Source: Streptomyces sp. NBC_00414 (lineage in GTDB: Bacteria; Actinomycetota; Actinomycetes; Streptomycetales; Streptomycetaceae). From it: a DNA stretch of 64,000 bases. The DNA is taken from positions 4,030,001 to 4,094,000 of the forward strand of contig NZ_CP107935.1 in assembly GCF_036038375.1 (NCBI RefSeq), read 5' to 3'. The notes beneath the pieces are model-generated. The model had not been told where the DNA came from. It saw only the letters and a program-made list of their open reading frames with translations, and ran no database searches. Below are positions 1-10,934 of the stretch, in pieces. Every line of letters begins with the position of its first letter. Positions within the stretch are counted from its first letter, which is position 1. The position numbers and the translations under genes were made by a program.

Positions 1-352
1 TGTTCTTCTTCTCGTGCGTGTCGACGACCACGCGGACGCGCGGGTCGCGGGCCTCGGCGTGCCGGGCCACCGCGGTGGTGTCCGGGTCGTCGTGGCCGAC
101 GATCACGATGATCTCGAAGTCGGTGTGGCTGGATTCCAGCAGGCGCTGGATGGTGTGGTCGAGCACGGCCTGTTCGTGTCTCGCGGGCAGCAGTAGCGAG
201 AAGGACACGTGCTCGCCCCCGTCCGGACTGCTGAACCGGGTGGAGGCGAGCACCTCGGGCGTGCGCCACGCGTGCATCTGCCACCACAGGGTGAAAGCAG
301 CCATCCAGAAAAGGGCGAGCGAAACGACAGCGATGAAGACAGACGCCAGCAA
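1..352 (-). CDS. family 2 glycosyltransferase, N-terminal part (runs off the left edge)
   Basis: Only the first ~117 residues lie in the window. The reading frame begins with a strongly hydrophobic stretch (LLLASVFIAVVSLALFWMAA), probably a membrane anchor. A GT-A style start then follows: SLLLPARHEQ, and FEIIVIVGHDDPDT, where family 2 enzymes have their nucleotide-sugar DxD-like acidic region. No ATG or GTG exists upstream in frame, so I chose the TTG at 350-352, which has a G-rich Shine-Dalgarno-like run just before it. The sugar and acceptor cannot be told from this fragment. It could equally be a cellulose-synthase-like processive enzyme. Confidence 0.6.
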   Translation of the reverse strand, partial: MLASVFIAVVSLALFWMAAFTLWWQMHAWRTPEVLASTRFSSPDGGEHVSFSLLLPARHEQAVLDHTIQRLLESSHTDFEIIVIVGHDDPDTTAVARHAEARDPRVRVVVDTHEKKN

Positions 353-380
353 AAGATCCCCCCAGGATCCCCAGAACCCC

Positions 381-420
381 CTGTCACGACAGGGAGTAAC
401 TCCTGTCGTGTCCGGGACAG
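381..420. promoter_or_regulatory. alternating CTGTC/GACAG half-sites upstream of the glycosyltransferase
   Basis: Four 5-bp half-sites alternate in orientation: CTGTC (381-385), GACAG (388-392), CTGTC (403-407) and GACAG (416-420). Within this, CACGACAGG (385-393) and CCTGTCGTG (402-410) form a perfect 9-bp inverted repeat with an 8-nt spacer. The cluster lies 29-68 nt before the proposed start of the leftward gene. It could be a repressor operator or a leader hairpin; no regulator can be named. Confidence 0.45.
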
Positions 421-552
421 AGACTATGGGGATTCTGTGAAGTCCGGGAGGTGTTCTGATAAATAGCGTGTTTCGGAATGCTCGGTCGACTAGTGGGACG
501 TATCCGAACACCTGCGCACATTGAGCCTCGGCGTGCCGGGTGTTTCCCCTGC

Positions 553-2592
<2,040 letters not shown>

Positions 2593-2610
2593 CCTGCCGC
2601 AGTACCCGGG

Positions 2611-2692
2611 ACGCGGCGCGGATCACGGGACGCGCGGCGGATCACACCGGTCGCGCGTGACGGATCACCGGGGCGCGCGGCGGATCATCGGG
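2611..2692. repeat. degenerate ~21-bp tandem repeat, four copies
   Basis: Consecutive units of the form CGCGCGGCGGATCACCGG lie at about 2611-2629, 2630-2650, 2651-2671 and 2672-2692. The last three units are exactly 21 bp. They fill most of the divergent intergenic region between the DUF255 gene and the P-loop/TPR gene. The core GGATCA(C/T) is kept in every unit. Confidence 0.7.
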
Positions 2693-2860
2693 GTCCGGCA
2701 GGGGTAGGTACTGGGTTTCCGGCGGGCGGTGGGTACCGGGTCCGGACTGCCCGGACGGGCGTGAGCATGCCAGGGAACGCGCCAGTGGCTCTCTCGCCTT
2801 CCCCGCTCATCCGCAGGACACTTGACCAGGAAAGCCGTTGTCGGCGGAGGGGGACGCGAA

Positions 2861-5800
2861 ATGCGGGACAGCCATCGGGCGGAGGCCGAACGGCTGTTGG
2901 TCCGGGCCGTGGAGGAGGAGGTCCGGCGGTCGGGCGGGCGGGTCGACGGGAACGTACTGCTGTCGCGGGCGCGGGCCGCGCTGGACACCATGGCGCAGAC
3001 GGCCGCCGAGGAGTACGAGGCCTACGCGAAGGCGGCGGACGAGGCGGAGGCGGGCCGGCTGACCTTCGGGCAGCGCTACGCGCGCGAGGGCGCCGGAACT
3101 CCCCTGCTGGTCGCGGCCGTCGCGGCGCTCGCGGCCGTGGTGGCGGACCTGGCACTCGGCACCGGCGGGGGCACGGCCGTGGGCGCAGGCGTGATCGTCG
3201 GCGCCACGGGCGCCGCGGCCACCGTGGCGAAGGTGACGGCCTCCCATCTGCCGGCCGCGAGCCGCCGCGCGGGAGCCCTCGGCCAGCCCGGCGGCCCCGA
3301 ACAGCTGCGCCTGACCTGGCTGACCGCCCTGGAGGTCCGTGGGATCCGGCCCTTCTTCGACCAGCAGCGCGTGTTCAAGGCGGCCACCGGAGCGAAGAAG
3401 GGCGCGCCCCAGCTGCGGCGTACGGACAAGAGCGCGGCGGCCCGCCGGCGGAGCGTCCTGGAGCAGTCGTTCGGGCAACTGCCGGAGCCGGTCGGGCCGT
3501 TCGCGGGCCGGCGCCAGGAACTGCTGCGGATCGCGCAGTGGGTGCACGCGGCCCGCGCGAGCACGGAGACCAGGCCGACGGTGGTCGTCCTGCACGGCGC
3601 GCCGGGCTCCGGCCGCAGCACCCTCGCCGTGCGCGCCGCGCACGAGCTGAAGGACCAGTTCCGCGGCGCGTGCGTGGTGGACCTGCGGGGCGACAGCCCG
3701 GAGGAGCCGCCGCTGACCACCCGCGACGCGCTGCTGCACCTGCTGAACCGGCTGGGCGCGCCCCGCGAGCAACTCCTCTTCCGCGAGCGCTCCTCGCAGG
3801 ACCAGCAGGTCCGGCGGCTCGCCGAGCTCTACCACCAGCATCTGACGGGCCTGCCCGTCACGATCGTGCTGGACGACGCGAGCGACCTGGAGCAGGTCCG
3901 CATCCTCGTGCCGGAGCGCTCCGACAGCCTGGTCGTCGTCACCGCCCGCAAACCCCTCGACCTGCCCGCCGACCTGCCCGCCTGGGTGCACCAGCTCGCG
4001 GTGGAGCCGCTGGCCGCGCCGGGCGCCGAGGAGCTTCTGAAGGCCTCCGCCCAGGACGACTCCTCCCCGTACGACGCCGAAGCCTCCGACGAGATCAGGG
4101 AGTTGTGCGGCGGGCTGCCCCTGGCGCTGCGCGTCGCCGGCTCGTCCCTCGGCCCGCGCACGCCCCGCCGGCTCGCCACCGACCTGGCGGCGTACGGCCC
4201 GGTCGAGCCCGTCGAACGGGTGCTGTGGCTGCGCTACACGGACCAGCCCGACCCGGCGCGGCGGCTGCTGCGGCGGCTCGCCCTGGCGGGCCGCGCCTCG
4301 CTGGGCGCCGCCGCCGCGGCCGCCCTGCTCGCGACGGACGAGCCGGAGGCGACCCGCCATCTGGAAGCCCTCTCCCGCGCCGGTCTGATCGACCACGTCC
4401 GCGGCAGCCGCTACCGCCTGCACGATCTCGTACGGGCCTTCGCGCAGGCCCGTCTGCTCGACGAGGAGGACCCGGCCGAGCGCACGGCCGCGCAGGAACG
4501 TCTCATCGTGAACTACGGGGAGCTGGCCGACTCGGTGATCCGCCTGGTCGACGGCAAGACGTCGACCCGTGCCGACCAGTTCGGGCCGCACGGGTTCACC
4601 TCGCTGGACGCGGCCCTGCGCTGGCTGGACGACGAGTCGAGCTTCATCACGGCGGCGCTGCGGCACGCGGAGGGCGTGAACCAGGCCGCGGTGCTCAACC
4701 TCCTGGGCGCTCTGTGCGACTACTGCCTGCTGCGCGGCGACCTCTACCGGCTGGGCGAGATCAGCGAGTTGACCCAGGCCGTCGACCAGGGGCTGCTGGT
4801 GCGCTCGGTCCAGTGGCGCACGGGCATCGCGGCCCGTCAGCTCGGTGAACTCGACAAGGCCCGTACGACGCTGACGTCGGTGGTCGACCTCTACTTCGAG
4901 GCCCACCACGACGCGGGCGCGGCCCGGGCGCTGTGCTCGCTCGGCATCACCCTCCACCACCAGGGCAACCTCACCGAGGCGGCCTCGAAACTCCAGGAGG
5001 CCCTTGACCTGCAGGCCTCCCCCGACCTCGCGGCGGACCGGGCCTGGACGATGCACGCGCTGGCGGCCGTGGAGCGCGACCGGGCGAGGCTGCGCGAGGC
5101 GCTCGACCTGCTCACCCGGGCCCTGGACCTGCACCGCGAGGGCGAGTCCGTGCACGGCGAGGCGTGGGCGCACTACCAGCTCGGCCAGCTGGGCCTGCGC
5201 ATGGGCGACGTACCGCGTGCCGAGTCCGAACTCCGCGACGCCCTCGACCTGTACGGGCGCACCCGCGACCCCCGCGGGGAGGCCTGGGCGCTGACCCAGC
5301 TGGCCCGGGCCCGGCTGGTCGACGGCGATCCGTCGGCCGCCGTGGACGGTCTGCGGCAGGCGGCCTCCCGCCACCGCGAGAACGAGGACGCCCGGGGCGA
5401 GGCCTGGACGGTCTACTACCTGGGCCAGGCGCTGGAGGAGACGGGCAACCTCGACCAGGCGGTCCGTGAGCTGGAGCGGTCCCGGACGATGTTGTCGCGG
5501 ATCCGCGACGTCTACGGTCTGGCCTGCGCCCGCCACCACTCGGCGCGGGTGACGCGCGACCAGCGGGCCGCGCAGACCGGCTCGCTCCGCAACTCCGGTT
5601 TCGCCCGGCAGCTCCTGGTCGACGCCCGGGCCGACTTCCACCGGATCGGTGTCGCCCACGGGGAGGCGTGGACCTGCCTGGAACTGGCGGTGGTGGACGC
5701 GGGCAACGCCCGTACGCAGCCGGCGCTGGCCCTGTGCGACGAGGCGGCCTCGCTCTTCGCCTCCTACGGCGACCGCCGCGGCGAGGACTGGGCCCGCTTC

Positions 5801-6064
5801 CTGCGCTGCACGCTCCTGCCGTACGCCTCCCCCGGAGGCGTCGAGGTGGGCACGGCCGTCGCCCAGGAGGAGCTGTCCCAGCTGTCCCGCACCGGCCATC
5901 CGGCCCGCGACGGAAAACTGGACGACTACATCGAGGCGTACCAGCTGCTCCTCGAACGAGGAGTCCAACTGGAAGCCGGCTGGCAGGCCTGGCGCCTGGG
6001 AATGGTCCCGAACCGCCATGCGCGGGAGGTCATGGGGGTGCCGGTCACGGCGGAGCGGGCGTGA
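2861..6064 (+). CDS. NB-ARC-like P-loop ATPase with TPR repeats
   Basis: A 1067-residue protein. The start is the ATG at 2861, which has a GGAGGGGGA ribosome site; an upstream in-frame ATG at 2822 has none. Residues ~75-130 are a hydrophobic Ala/Gly-rich segment that may be membrane-associated. A STAND-type nucleotide-binding domain follows, with the Walker A loop GAPGSGRST at 246-254 and a VTIVLDDASDL Walker B-like strand. Leucine/arginine-rich helices with GGLPLALRVAGSSLG, the NB-ARC GxP motif, come next. The C-terminal half (about 600 onward) is a run of TPR-like helices with recurring GEAWxxYxLGQ motifs. This is the architecture of the AfsR/SARP family without the DNA-binding domain. It probably acts as an ATP-dependent signalling scaffold; the ligand is unknown. 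Confidence 0.85.
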   Translation: MRDSHRAEAERLLVRAVEEEVRRSGGRVDGNVLLSRARAALDTMAQTAAEEYEAYAKAADEAEAGRLTFGQRYAREGAGTPLLVAAVAALAAVVADLALGTGGGTAVGAGVIVGATGAAATVAKVTASHLPAASRRAGALGQPGGPEQLRLTWLTALEVRGIRPFFDQQRVFKAATGAKKGAPQLRRTDKSAAARRRSVLEQSFGQLPEPVGPFAGRRQELLRIAQWVHAARASTETRPTVVVLHGAPGSGRSTLAVRAAHELKDQFRGACVVDLRGDSPEEPPLTTRDALLHLLNRLGAPREQLLFRERSSQDQQVRRLAELYHQHLTGLPVTIVLDDASDLEQVRILVPERSDSLVVVTARKPLDLPADLPAWVHQLAVEPLAAPGAEELLKASAQDDSSPYDAEASDEIRELCGGLPLALRVAGSSLGPRTPRRLATDLAAYGPVEPVERVLWLRYTDQPDPARRLLRRLALAGRASLGAAAAAALLATDEPEATRHLEALSRAGLIDHVRGSRYRLHDLVRAFAQARLLDEEDPAERTAAQERLIVNYGELADSVIRLVDGKTSTRADQFGPHGFTSLDAALRWLDDESSFITAALRHAEGVNQAAVLNLLGALCDYCLLRGDLYRLGEISELTQAVDQGLLVRSVQWRTGIAARQLGELDKARTTLTSVVDLYFEAHHDAGAARALCSLGITLHHQGNLTEAASKLQEALDLQASPDLAADRAWTMHALAAVERDRARLREALDLLTRALDLHREGESVHGEAWAHYQLGQLGLRMGDVPRAESELRDALDLYGRTRDPRGEAWALTQLARARLVDGDPSAAVDGLRQAASRHRENEDARGEAWTVYYLGQALEETGNLDQAVRELERSRTMLSRIRDVYGLACARHHSARVTRDQRAAQTGSLRNSGFARQLLVDARADFHRIGVAHGEAWTCLELAVVDAGNARTQPALALCDEAASLFASYGDRRGEDWARFLRCTLLPYASPGGVEVGTAVAQEELSQLSRTGHPARDGKLDDYIEAYQLLLERGVQLEAGWQAWRLGMVPNRHAREVMGVPVTAERA

Positions 6065-6147
6065 GGGCGCCGGCCCGTGCGGGGTCCCCAGGGTGCCGCT
6101 GATCCGGTGATGCCCTCGGGGCATCACCGGATCGCCGCCTCACCGGG

Positions 6148-6390
6148 TCAGGACGCCGGGCCGGGGCCAGCCGTCGCCTTCTCGGAGGGGGCCGCCTTGG
6201 GGTCGGCGTCCTCCTTGAAGTCGACCCTCCCCAGCTGCCGGTTCATGCTCTTCATCAGGCCCCAGACCGCCAGGGCCATCACCGCGAAGACGATGAAGCC
6301 GAGGACACCGGGGGTGACCTTGTTCTCGTCGACCTCCTTGGCCAGGGGGACGAGGTGCGTCAGTGCCAGGCTTGCGCTCATATCAGGCAT
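6148..6390 (-). CDS. small single-pass membrane protein downstream of mca
   Basis: An 80-residue protein with one clear transmembrane helix (GFIVFAVMALAVWGLMKSM, residues ~29-48) and a charged tail. The ATG at 6390 overlaps the last codons of mca (stop at 6383), so the two genes are almost certainly translationally coupled. An internal ATG at 6381 is an alternative start. The pairing with mca looks deliberate, but the function is unknown. Confidence 0.8.
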   Translation of the reverse strand: MPDMSASLALTHLVPLAKEVDENKVTPGVLGFIVFAVMALAVWGLMKSMNRQLGRVDFKEDADPKAAPSEKATAGPGPAS

Positions 6391-7264
6391 TGTCGCGGAT
6401 GCCCGCGAAGAGGTCGTCCTCGGGGAGGGATGTGTCGACGAGGGACTTCGCCAGCTCGTACTCCTCCGTCGGCCAGACCTCCCGCTGGAGCTCCATCGGG
6501 ACGCGGAACCAGCCGCCGTCGGGGTCGATCTGCGTGGCGTGCGCGATGAGGGCCTTGTCGCGGATCTCGTAGAAGTCCGCGCACGGCACGTGCGTGGTCA
6601 GCGTGCGCTCGGTGCGCTCGAACTCGTCCCACCGCTTGAGCCAGTCCCCGTACGGCGACTCCAGGCCCCGGTCCAGCATGGCCTGGTGCAGCGCCTCGGT
6701 GCGCGGGCGGTTGAAGCCCTGGTTGTAGTAGAGCTTCTGCGACCGGTACGCCGGGCCGAACTCCGACTCCGGGTACTTCTCGGTGTCGGCCGAGCCCTCG
6801 AACGCCACCATCGAGATCTTGTGGGTCATGATGTGGTCGGGGTGCGGGTATCCGCCGTTCTCGTCGTAGGTGGTGATCACCTGCGGACGGAACGAGCGGA
6901 TCTTGCGGACCAGCTCGCCCGCGGCCTTGTCGACGTCCTCCAGGGCGAAGCATCCCTCGGGCAGCGGCGGCAGCGGGTCGCCCTCGGGCAGGCCCGAGTC
7001 CACGAAGCCCAGCCACTCCTGCTTGACGCCGAGGATCTCGCGGGCCTCGTCCATCTCCTTCTTGCGCACCTCGTGGATGTGCTCCTCGACGTACTTGTCG
7101 CCCTGCAGCTTGGGGTTGAGGATGGAGCCGCGCTCCCCGCCCGTGCAGGTCACGACCAGCACGTCCACCCCCTCGGACACGTACTTCGCCATGGTGGCCG
7201 CGCCCTTCGACGACTCGTCGTCGGGGTGGGCGTGAACGGCCATCAGTCGCAGCTGGTCAGTCAA
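6383..7264 (-). CDS. mca: mycothiol S-conjugate amidase
   Basis: A 293-residue cytosolic LmbE/PIG-L-family metalloamidase. It cleaves mycothiol S-conjugates of electrophiles and antibiotics to release a mercapturic acid for export plus GlcN-inositol. The zinc site is visible as AHPDDE (His13, Asp16) near the N-terminus and HPDH at 141-144, with the conserved TCTGGERG and TTYDENGGYPHPDH. The length and the Lys/Glu-rich EEHIHEVRKKEMDEAREILGV segment favour Mca over the mycothiol-biosynthetic deacetylase MshB. It is divergent from the DUF4307 gene and overlaps the small membrane gene downstream. Confidence 0.93.
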   Translation of the reverse strand: MTDQLRLMAVHAHPDDESSKGAATMAKYVSEGVDVLVVTCTGGERGSILNPKLQGDKYVEEHIHEVRKKEMDEAREILGVKQEWLGFVDSGLPEGDPLPPLPEGCFALEDVDKAAGELVRKIRSFRPQVITTYDENGGYPHPDHIMTHKISMVAFEGSADTEKYPESEFGPAYRSQKLYYNQGFNRPRTEALHQAMLDRGLESPYGDWLKRWDEFERTERTLTTHVPCADFYEIRDKALIAHATQIDPDGGWFRVPMELQREVWPTEEYELAKSLVDTSLPEDDLFAGIRDNA

Positions 7265-7445
7265 GACTCAATCCTCAGTAAGTCGGCGCCCCCGTGTGAA
7301 ACGGCGCAATCCGTAGGGGTCGTCCCGTAGGGACGTCGATGAGGGGCGGCGGTCGGGTGACGGGTGGGAGCTTCTATAGTGACCGAACCGGCGGGCAAAA
7401 AATTCCGGGTCCCGGCCCGGCACACCCGCCTCGGAAAGGACGATC

Positions 7446-7838
7446 ATGAGTACGGTGCAGCTGCCCGAGGGCCGGTACGGTCGCTCCGCGGACGAGCGCT
7501 CCGACCGCAAACTCAAGATCATCGGTTCCGTGCTCGGAGCGGCGCTGCTCGCGCTGATCGGCTATTTCGCCTTCCACTACGTGGCCGGCAACAAGATCAG
7601 CGCCGAGGTCATCAGCTTCGACGCCTCGGACTCCGCGGTGAAGGTACATCTGGAAGTCCGCAAGGACTCGGGCGTGACGGGCTACTGCACGATCCGCTCC
7701 CAGGCCGAGGACGGCTCCGAGGTGGGCCGCGCCGACTTCCGTTTCGACCAGGACTCGACCCGTGTCGACAAGGTCCTCACGCTCCGCACGACGGCCCCCG
7801 GCACGACCGCGGAGCTTCTCGGCTGTCACGCGGACTGA
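7446..7838 (+). CDS. DUF4307 membrane-anchored protein
   Basis: A 130-residue protein: a short cytoplasmic head with GRYGRSADERSDRKLK, one transmembrane helix (about residues 26-46, IIGSVLGAALLALIGYFAFHY), then an extracytoplasmic beta-rich domain containing VTGYCTIRSQAEDGSEVGRADF. This layout matches DUF4307 of actinobacteria. A GGAAAGGACG ribosome site precedes the ATG. It is conserved between mca and greA, but its role is unknown. Confidence 0.85.
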   Translation: MSTVQLPEGRYGRSADERSDRKLKIIGSVLGAALLALIGYFAFHYVAGNKISAEVISFDASDSAVKVHLEVRKDSGVTGYCTIRSQAEDGSEVGRADFRFDQDSTRVDKVLTLRTTAPGTTAELLGCHAD

Positions 7839-8037
7839 CTGCCGGGCCGCGGTCGCCGGACGGGTCGGACGGGCCCGTTTCGGCCCCTGCCGGACCGTGC
7901 GACCCACCGTCCGCACGGGGTCACACACGACACTGACGGATGTCACTCCCGGCACCTCCGCAGTGACCTGCGTGGACGTAATTCTGATGGGTTATGTCCT
8001 CCCCCTTCGCCCCGTGAATTGTTAGGCTCGTGGTTTC

Positions 8038-8072
8038 GCCCACCCGAGAAGGAACATTCTTCTGGGTAGGGC
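8038..8072 (+). promoter_or_regulatory. hairpin in the greA leader
   Basis: GCCC (8038-8041) pairs with GGGC (8069-8072), ACCC (8042-8045) with GGGT (8064-8067), and AGAAG (8047-8051) with CTTCT (8059-8063). This leaves a 7-nt loop and two single-base bulges. The structure ends 36 nt before the greA start and lies just after a TAGGCT -10-like sequence (about 8023-8028), so it would be at or near the 5' end of the mRNA. Confidence 0.55.
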
Positions 8073-8108
8073 GATGCTTTGTATTCCCAGTACCTACGAG
8101 GAGCACCT

Positions 8109-8606
8109 GTGACCCAGACCAGCGAGAACGTCACCTGGCTGACCCAGGAGGCGTACAACCAGCTCAGGGCCGAGCTGGAGCACCTGTCTGGTCCTGCGCG
8201 CACGGAGATCGCAGCCAAGATCGCGGCCGCGCGCGAGGAGGGCGATCTGCGTGAGAACGGCGGGTACCACGCGGCCAAGGAGGAGCAGGGCAAGATGGAG
8301 CTCCGGGTGCGCCAGCTGACCCAGCTCCTGGAGAACGCCAAGGTGGGCGAGGCTCCGTCGGCCGGTGGTGCGGTCGCGCCCGGCATGGTCGTGACCATCG
8401 CCTTCGACGGCGACGAGGACGACACGCTCACGTTCCTGCTCGCCTCGCGCGAATACGCGAGCTCCGACATCGAGACGTACTCCCCGCAGTCCCCGCTGGG
8501 CTCCGGTGTGAACGGCAAGAAGATCGGCGAGGACGCCCAGTACGAGCTGCCGAACGGCAAGCTCGCCTCGGTGAAGGTCCTCGAAGCCAAGCCGTACGCC
8601 GCGTAA
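8109..8606 (+). CDS. greA: transcription elongation factor GreA
   Basis: A 165-residue protein of standard GreA length. It binds the secondary channel of RNA polymerase and stimulates cleavage of backtracked transcripts. The N-terminal coiled coil (about 10-80) contains WLTQEAYNQLRAELEHL and the acidic tip REEGDLRENGGYHAAKEEQ. The C-terminal FKBP-like domain ends with GKLASVKVLEAK. The GTG at 8109 is chosen because AGGAG lies 6-10 nt upstream; an in-frame ATG at 8079 would add ten non-conserved residues. The gene is single, with a strong terminator after it. Confidence 0.95.
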   Translation: MTQTSENVTWLTQEAYNQLRAELEHLSGPARTEIAAKIAAAREEGDLRENGGYHAAKEEQGKMELRVRQLTQLLENAKVGEAPSAGGAVAPGMVVTIAFDGDEDDTLTFLLASREYASSDIETYSPQSPLGSGVNGKKIGEDAQYELPNGKLASVKVLEAKPYAA

Positions 8607-8634
8607 CCCCGTCCGGCGCGTCGTCCTGGCGAGA

Positions 8635-8660
8635 GCCCCCGGTGCCTGGGCACCGGGGGC
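8635..8660 (+). terminator. terminator after greA
   Basis: GCCCCCGGTGCC and GGCACCGGGGGC form a nearly perfect 12-bp stem with a tiny loop, 29 nt after the greA stop. It could also serve the convergent ABC permease gene. Confidence 0.8.
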
Positions 8661-8741
8661 TTCGCCGTGCCTGCGCGCCGGGGGCTTCCCCCGTGGCTGC
8701 TCAGCCGGTCCTGTTCAGCCGGCCTATTCAGCGGTGCCTGC

Positions 8742-9595
8742 TCAGCCGTCCGCCTTGCGGTACTTGCGCACCGCCAGGGTCCGGAAGAGGACGACGATCA
8801 GCACGGACCAGATCACCGAGGCCCAGACGGGATGCTGCATGGGCCAGGCGCCGGACTCCACGACACCCGGGTTGCCGAACAGCACGCGGCACGCCTGCAC
8901 CGTGGCACTGAACGGGTTCCACTCGGCGATGTGCCGCAGCCAGGGAGTCATCTGGCTGGAGTCCACGAAGGCGTTCGAGATGAACGTGACCGGGAACAGC
9001 CAGATGATCCCGCCCGAGGTCGCCGCCTCGGGGGTGCGCACGGACAGACCGATCAGGGCTCCGATCCAGGTGAACGCGTACCCCAGGAGGAGCAGCAGAC
9101 CGAAGGCGCCCATGACCCGGGCGGCGTTGGTCGGCTCCGCTGAACCGGTGCGCCAGCCCACGAGCAGCGCGACGATCGCGAGGACGAGCAGGGTGATGGC
9201 CGTCTGTACGAGGTCGGCGACGGTGCGGCCGGTCAGTACCGCGCCGCGGGCCATCGGCAGGGAGCGGAAGCGGTCGACGAGCCCCTTCTGCATGTCGTCC
9301 GCGATGCCGGCGGCCGAGCCCGCCGTGGCGAACGTGACCGTCTGCGCGAAGATGCCCGCCATCAGGAAGTTCTTGTAGACGTCCGGGTCGGTGGTGCTCC
9401 CGATCTGCATCGAGCCGCCGAAGACGTACGTGAACATGACCACGAACATCACCGGCTGGATGATGCCGAACAGGATCATCTCGGGGATCCGGGTCATGCG
9501 GATCAGGTTGCGCTTGGCGACGACCATGGAGTCCCGGACGGACTGCCCGAGGGAGCCTCCCGGGGCCACGGTCCGCACGGGATCGGTGACGGCGC

Positions 9596-9599
<4 letters not shown>
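8742..9599 (-). CDS. DrrB-type ABC transporter permease
   Basis: A 285-residue ABC-2 integral membrane protein with six predicted helices, including MILFGIIQPVMFVVMFTYVF and LVQTAITLLVLAIVALLVGW, and the family motif QKGLVDRFRSLPMARGAVLTGR. It would form the channel of a drug or lipid exporter with the ATPase encoded just upstream. The GTG start (9597-9599) overlaps the ATPase stop in a GTGA junction, showing translational coupling. The substrate is unknown; this family includes daunorubicin efflux DrrB and many self-protection pumps, but no biosynthetic cluster is nearby. Confidence 0.9.
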
Positions 9600-10624
<1,025 letters not shown>

Positions 10625-10742
10625 GTGAGTCTCCCAAGGGTTGGGGATCCTGCGGAAAGTATGAACAAGGCGACTAGTTTCGCCTGTTTTGCCCCATCCG
10701 GCGAGCGAATATTTCGCCCGCGCGGACGGCCAAGGCTCGTAT

Positions 10743-10802
10743 GGTCATGGCCCATGCGCTCATGACCCGTGCGGTCATGGTTCGTGCGGTCACGGCCCGT
10801 GA
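10743..10802. repeat. 15-bp tandem repeat, four copies
   Basis: Units GGTCATGGCCCATGC (10743-10757), GCTCATGACCCGTGC (10758-10772), GGTCATGGTTCGTGC (10773-10787) and GGTCACGGCCCGTGA (10788-10802) follow one another without gaps. The consensus is GGTCATGGCCCGTGC. The block lies between the ATPase start and the palindromic operator. Confidence 0.8.
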
Positions 10803-10817
10803 CGAGAGACACACCAT

Positions 10818-10835
10818 AACGCGATGTATCGCGTT
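10818..10835. promoter_or_regulatory. palindromic operator upstream of the ABC exporter
   Basis: AACGCGAT and ATCGCGTT are perfect 8-bp inverted arms separated by GT. The position, ~195 bp upstream of the exporter ATPase, and the length suit a TetR- or PadR-type repressor that relieves efflux-pump repression. No such regulator gene is adjacent, so the cognate protein is unknown. Confidence 0.55.
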
Positions 10836-10934
10836 TCCTCAAGTGGTTTTCCGCACTTGCTCGTCCCACCCGGATCCCGTCCGCTCCCGGCCCCGTCCGC
10901 ACCCGGCCGCGACCCCGGCCGACGACCGTGCTGC

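Larger units (their letters stand above)
10625..10934. other. 310-bp control region upstream of the drrAB-like operon
   Basis: No gene is seen here. Close to the ATPase gene lie two short dyads of the form GGCGA...TTTCGCC (about 10673-10688 and 10698-10718). Further out come a four-copy 15-bp tandem repeat and a perfect palindromic operator, listed separately. The last ~95 bp next to the threonine ammonia-lyase stop hold only GC-rich sequence. Confidence 0.6.
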
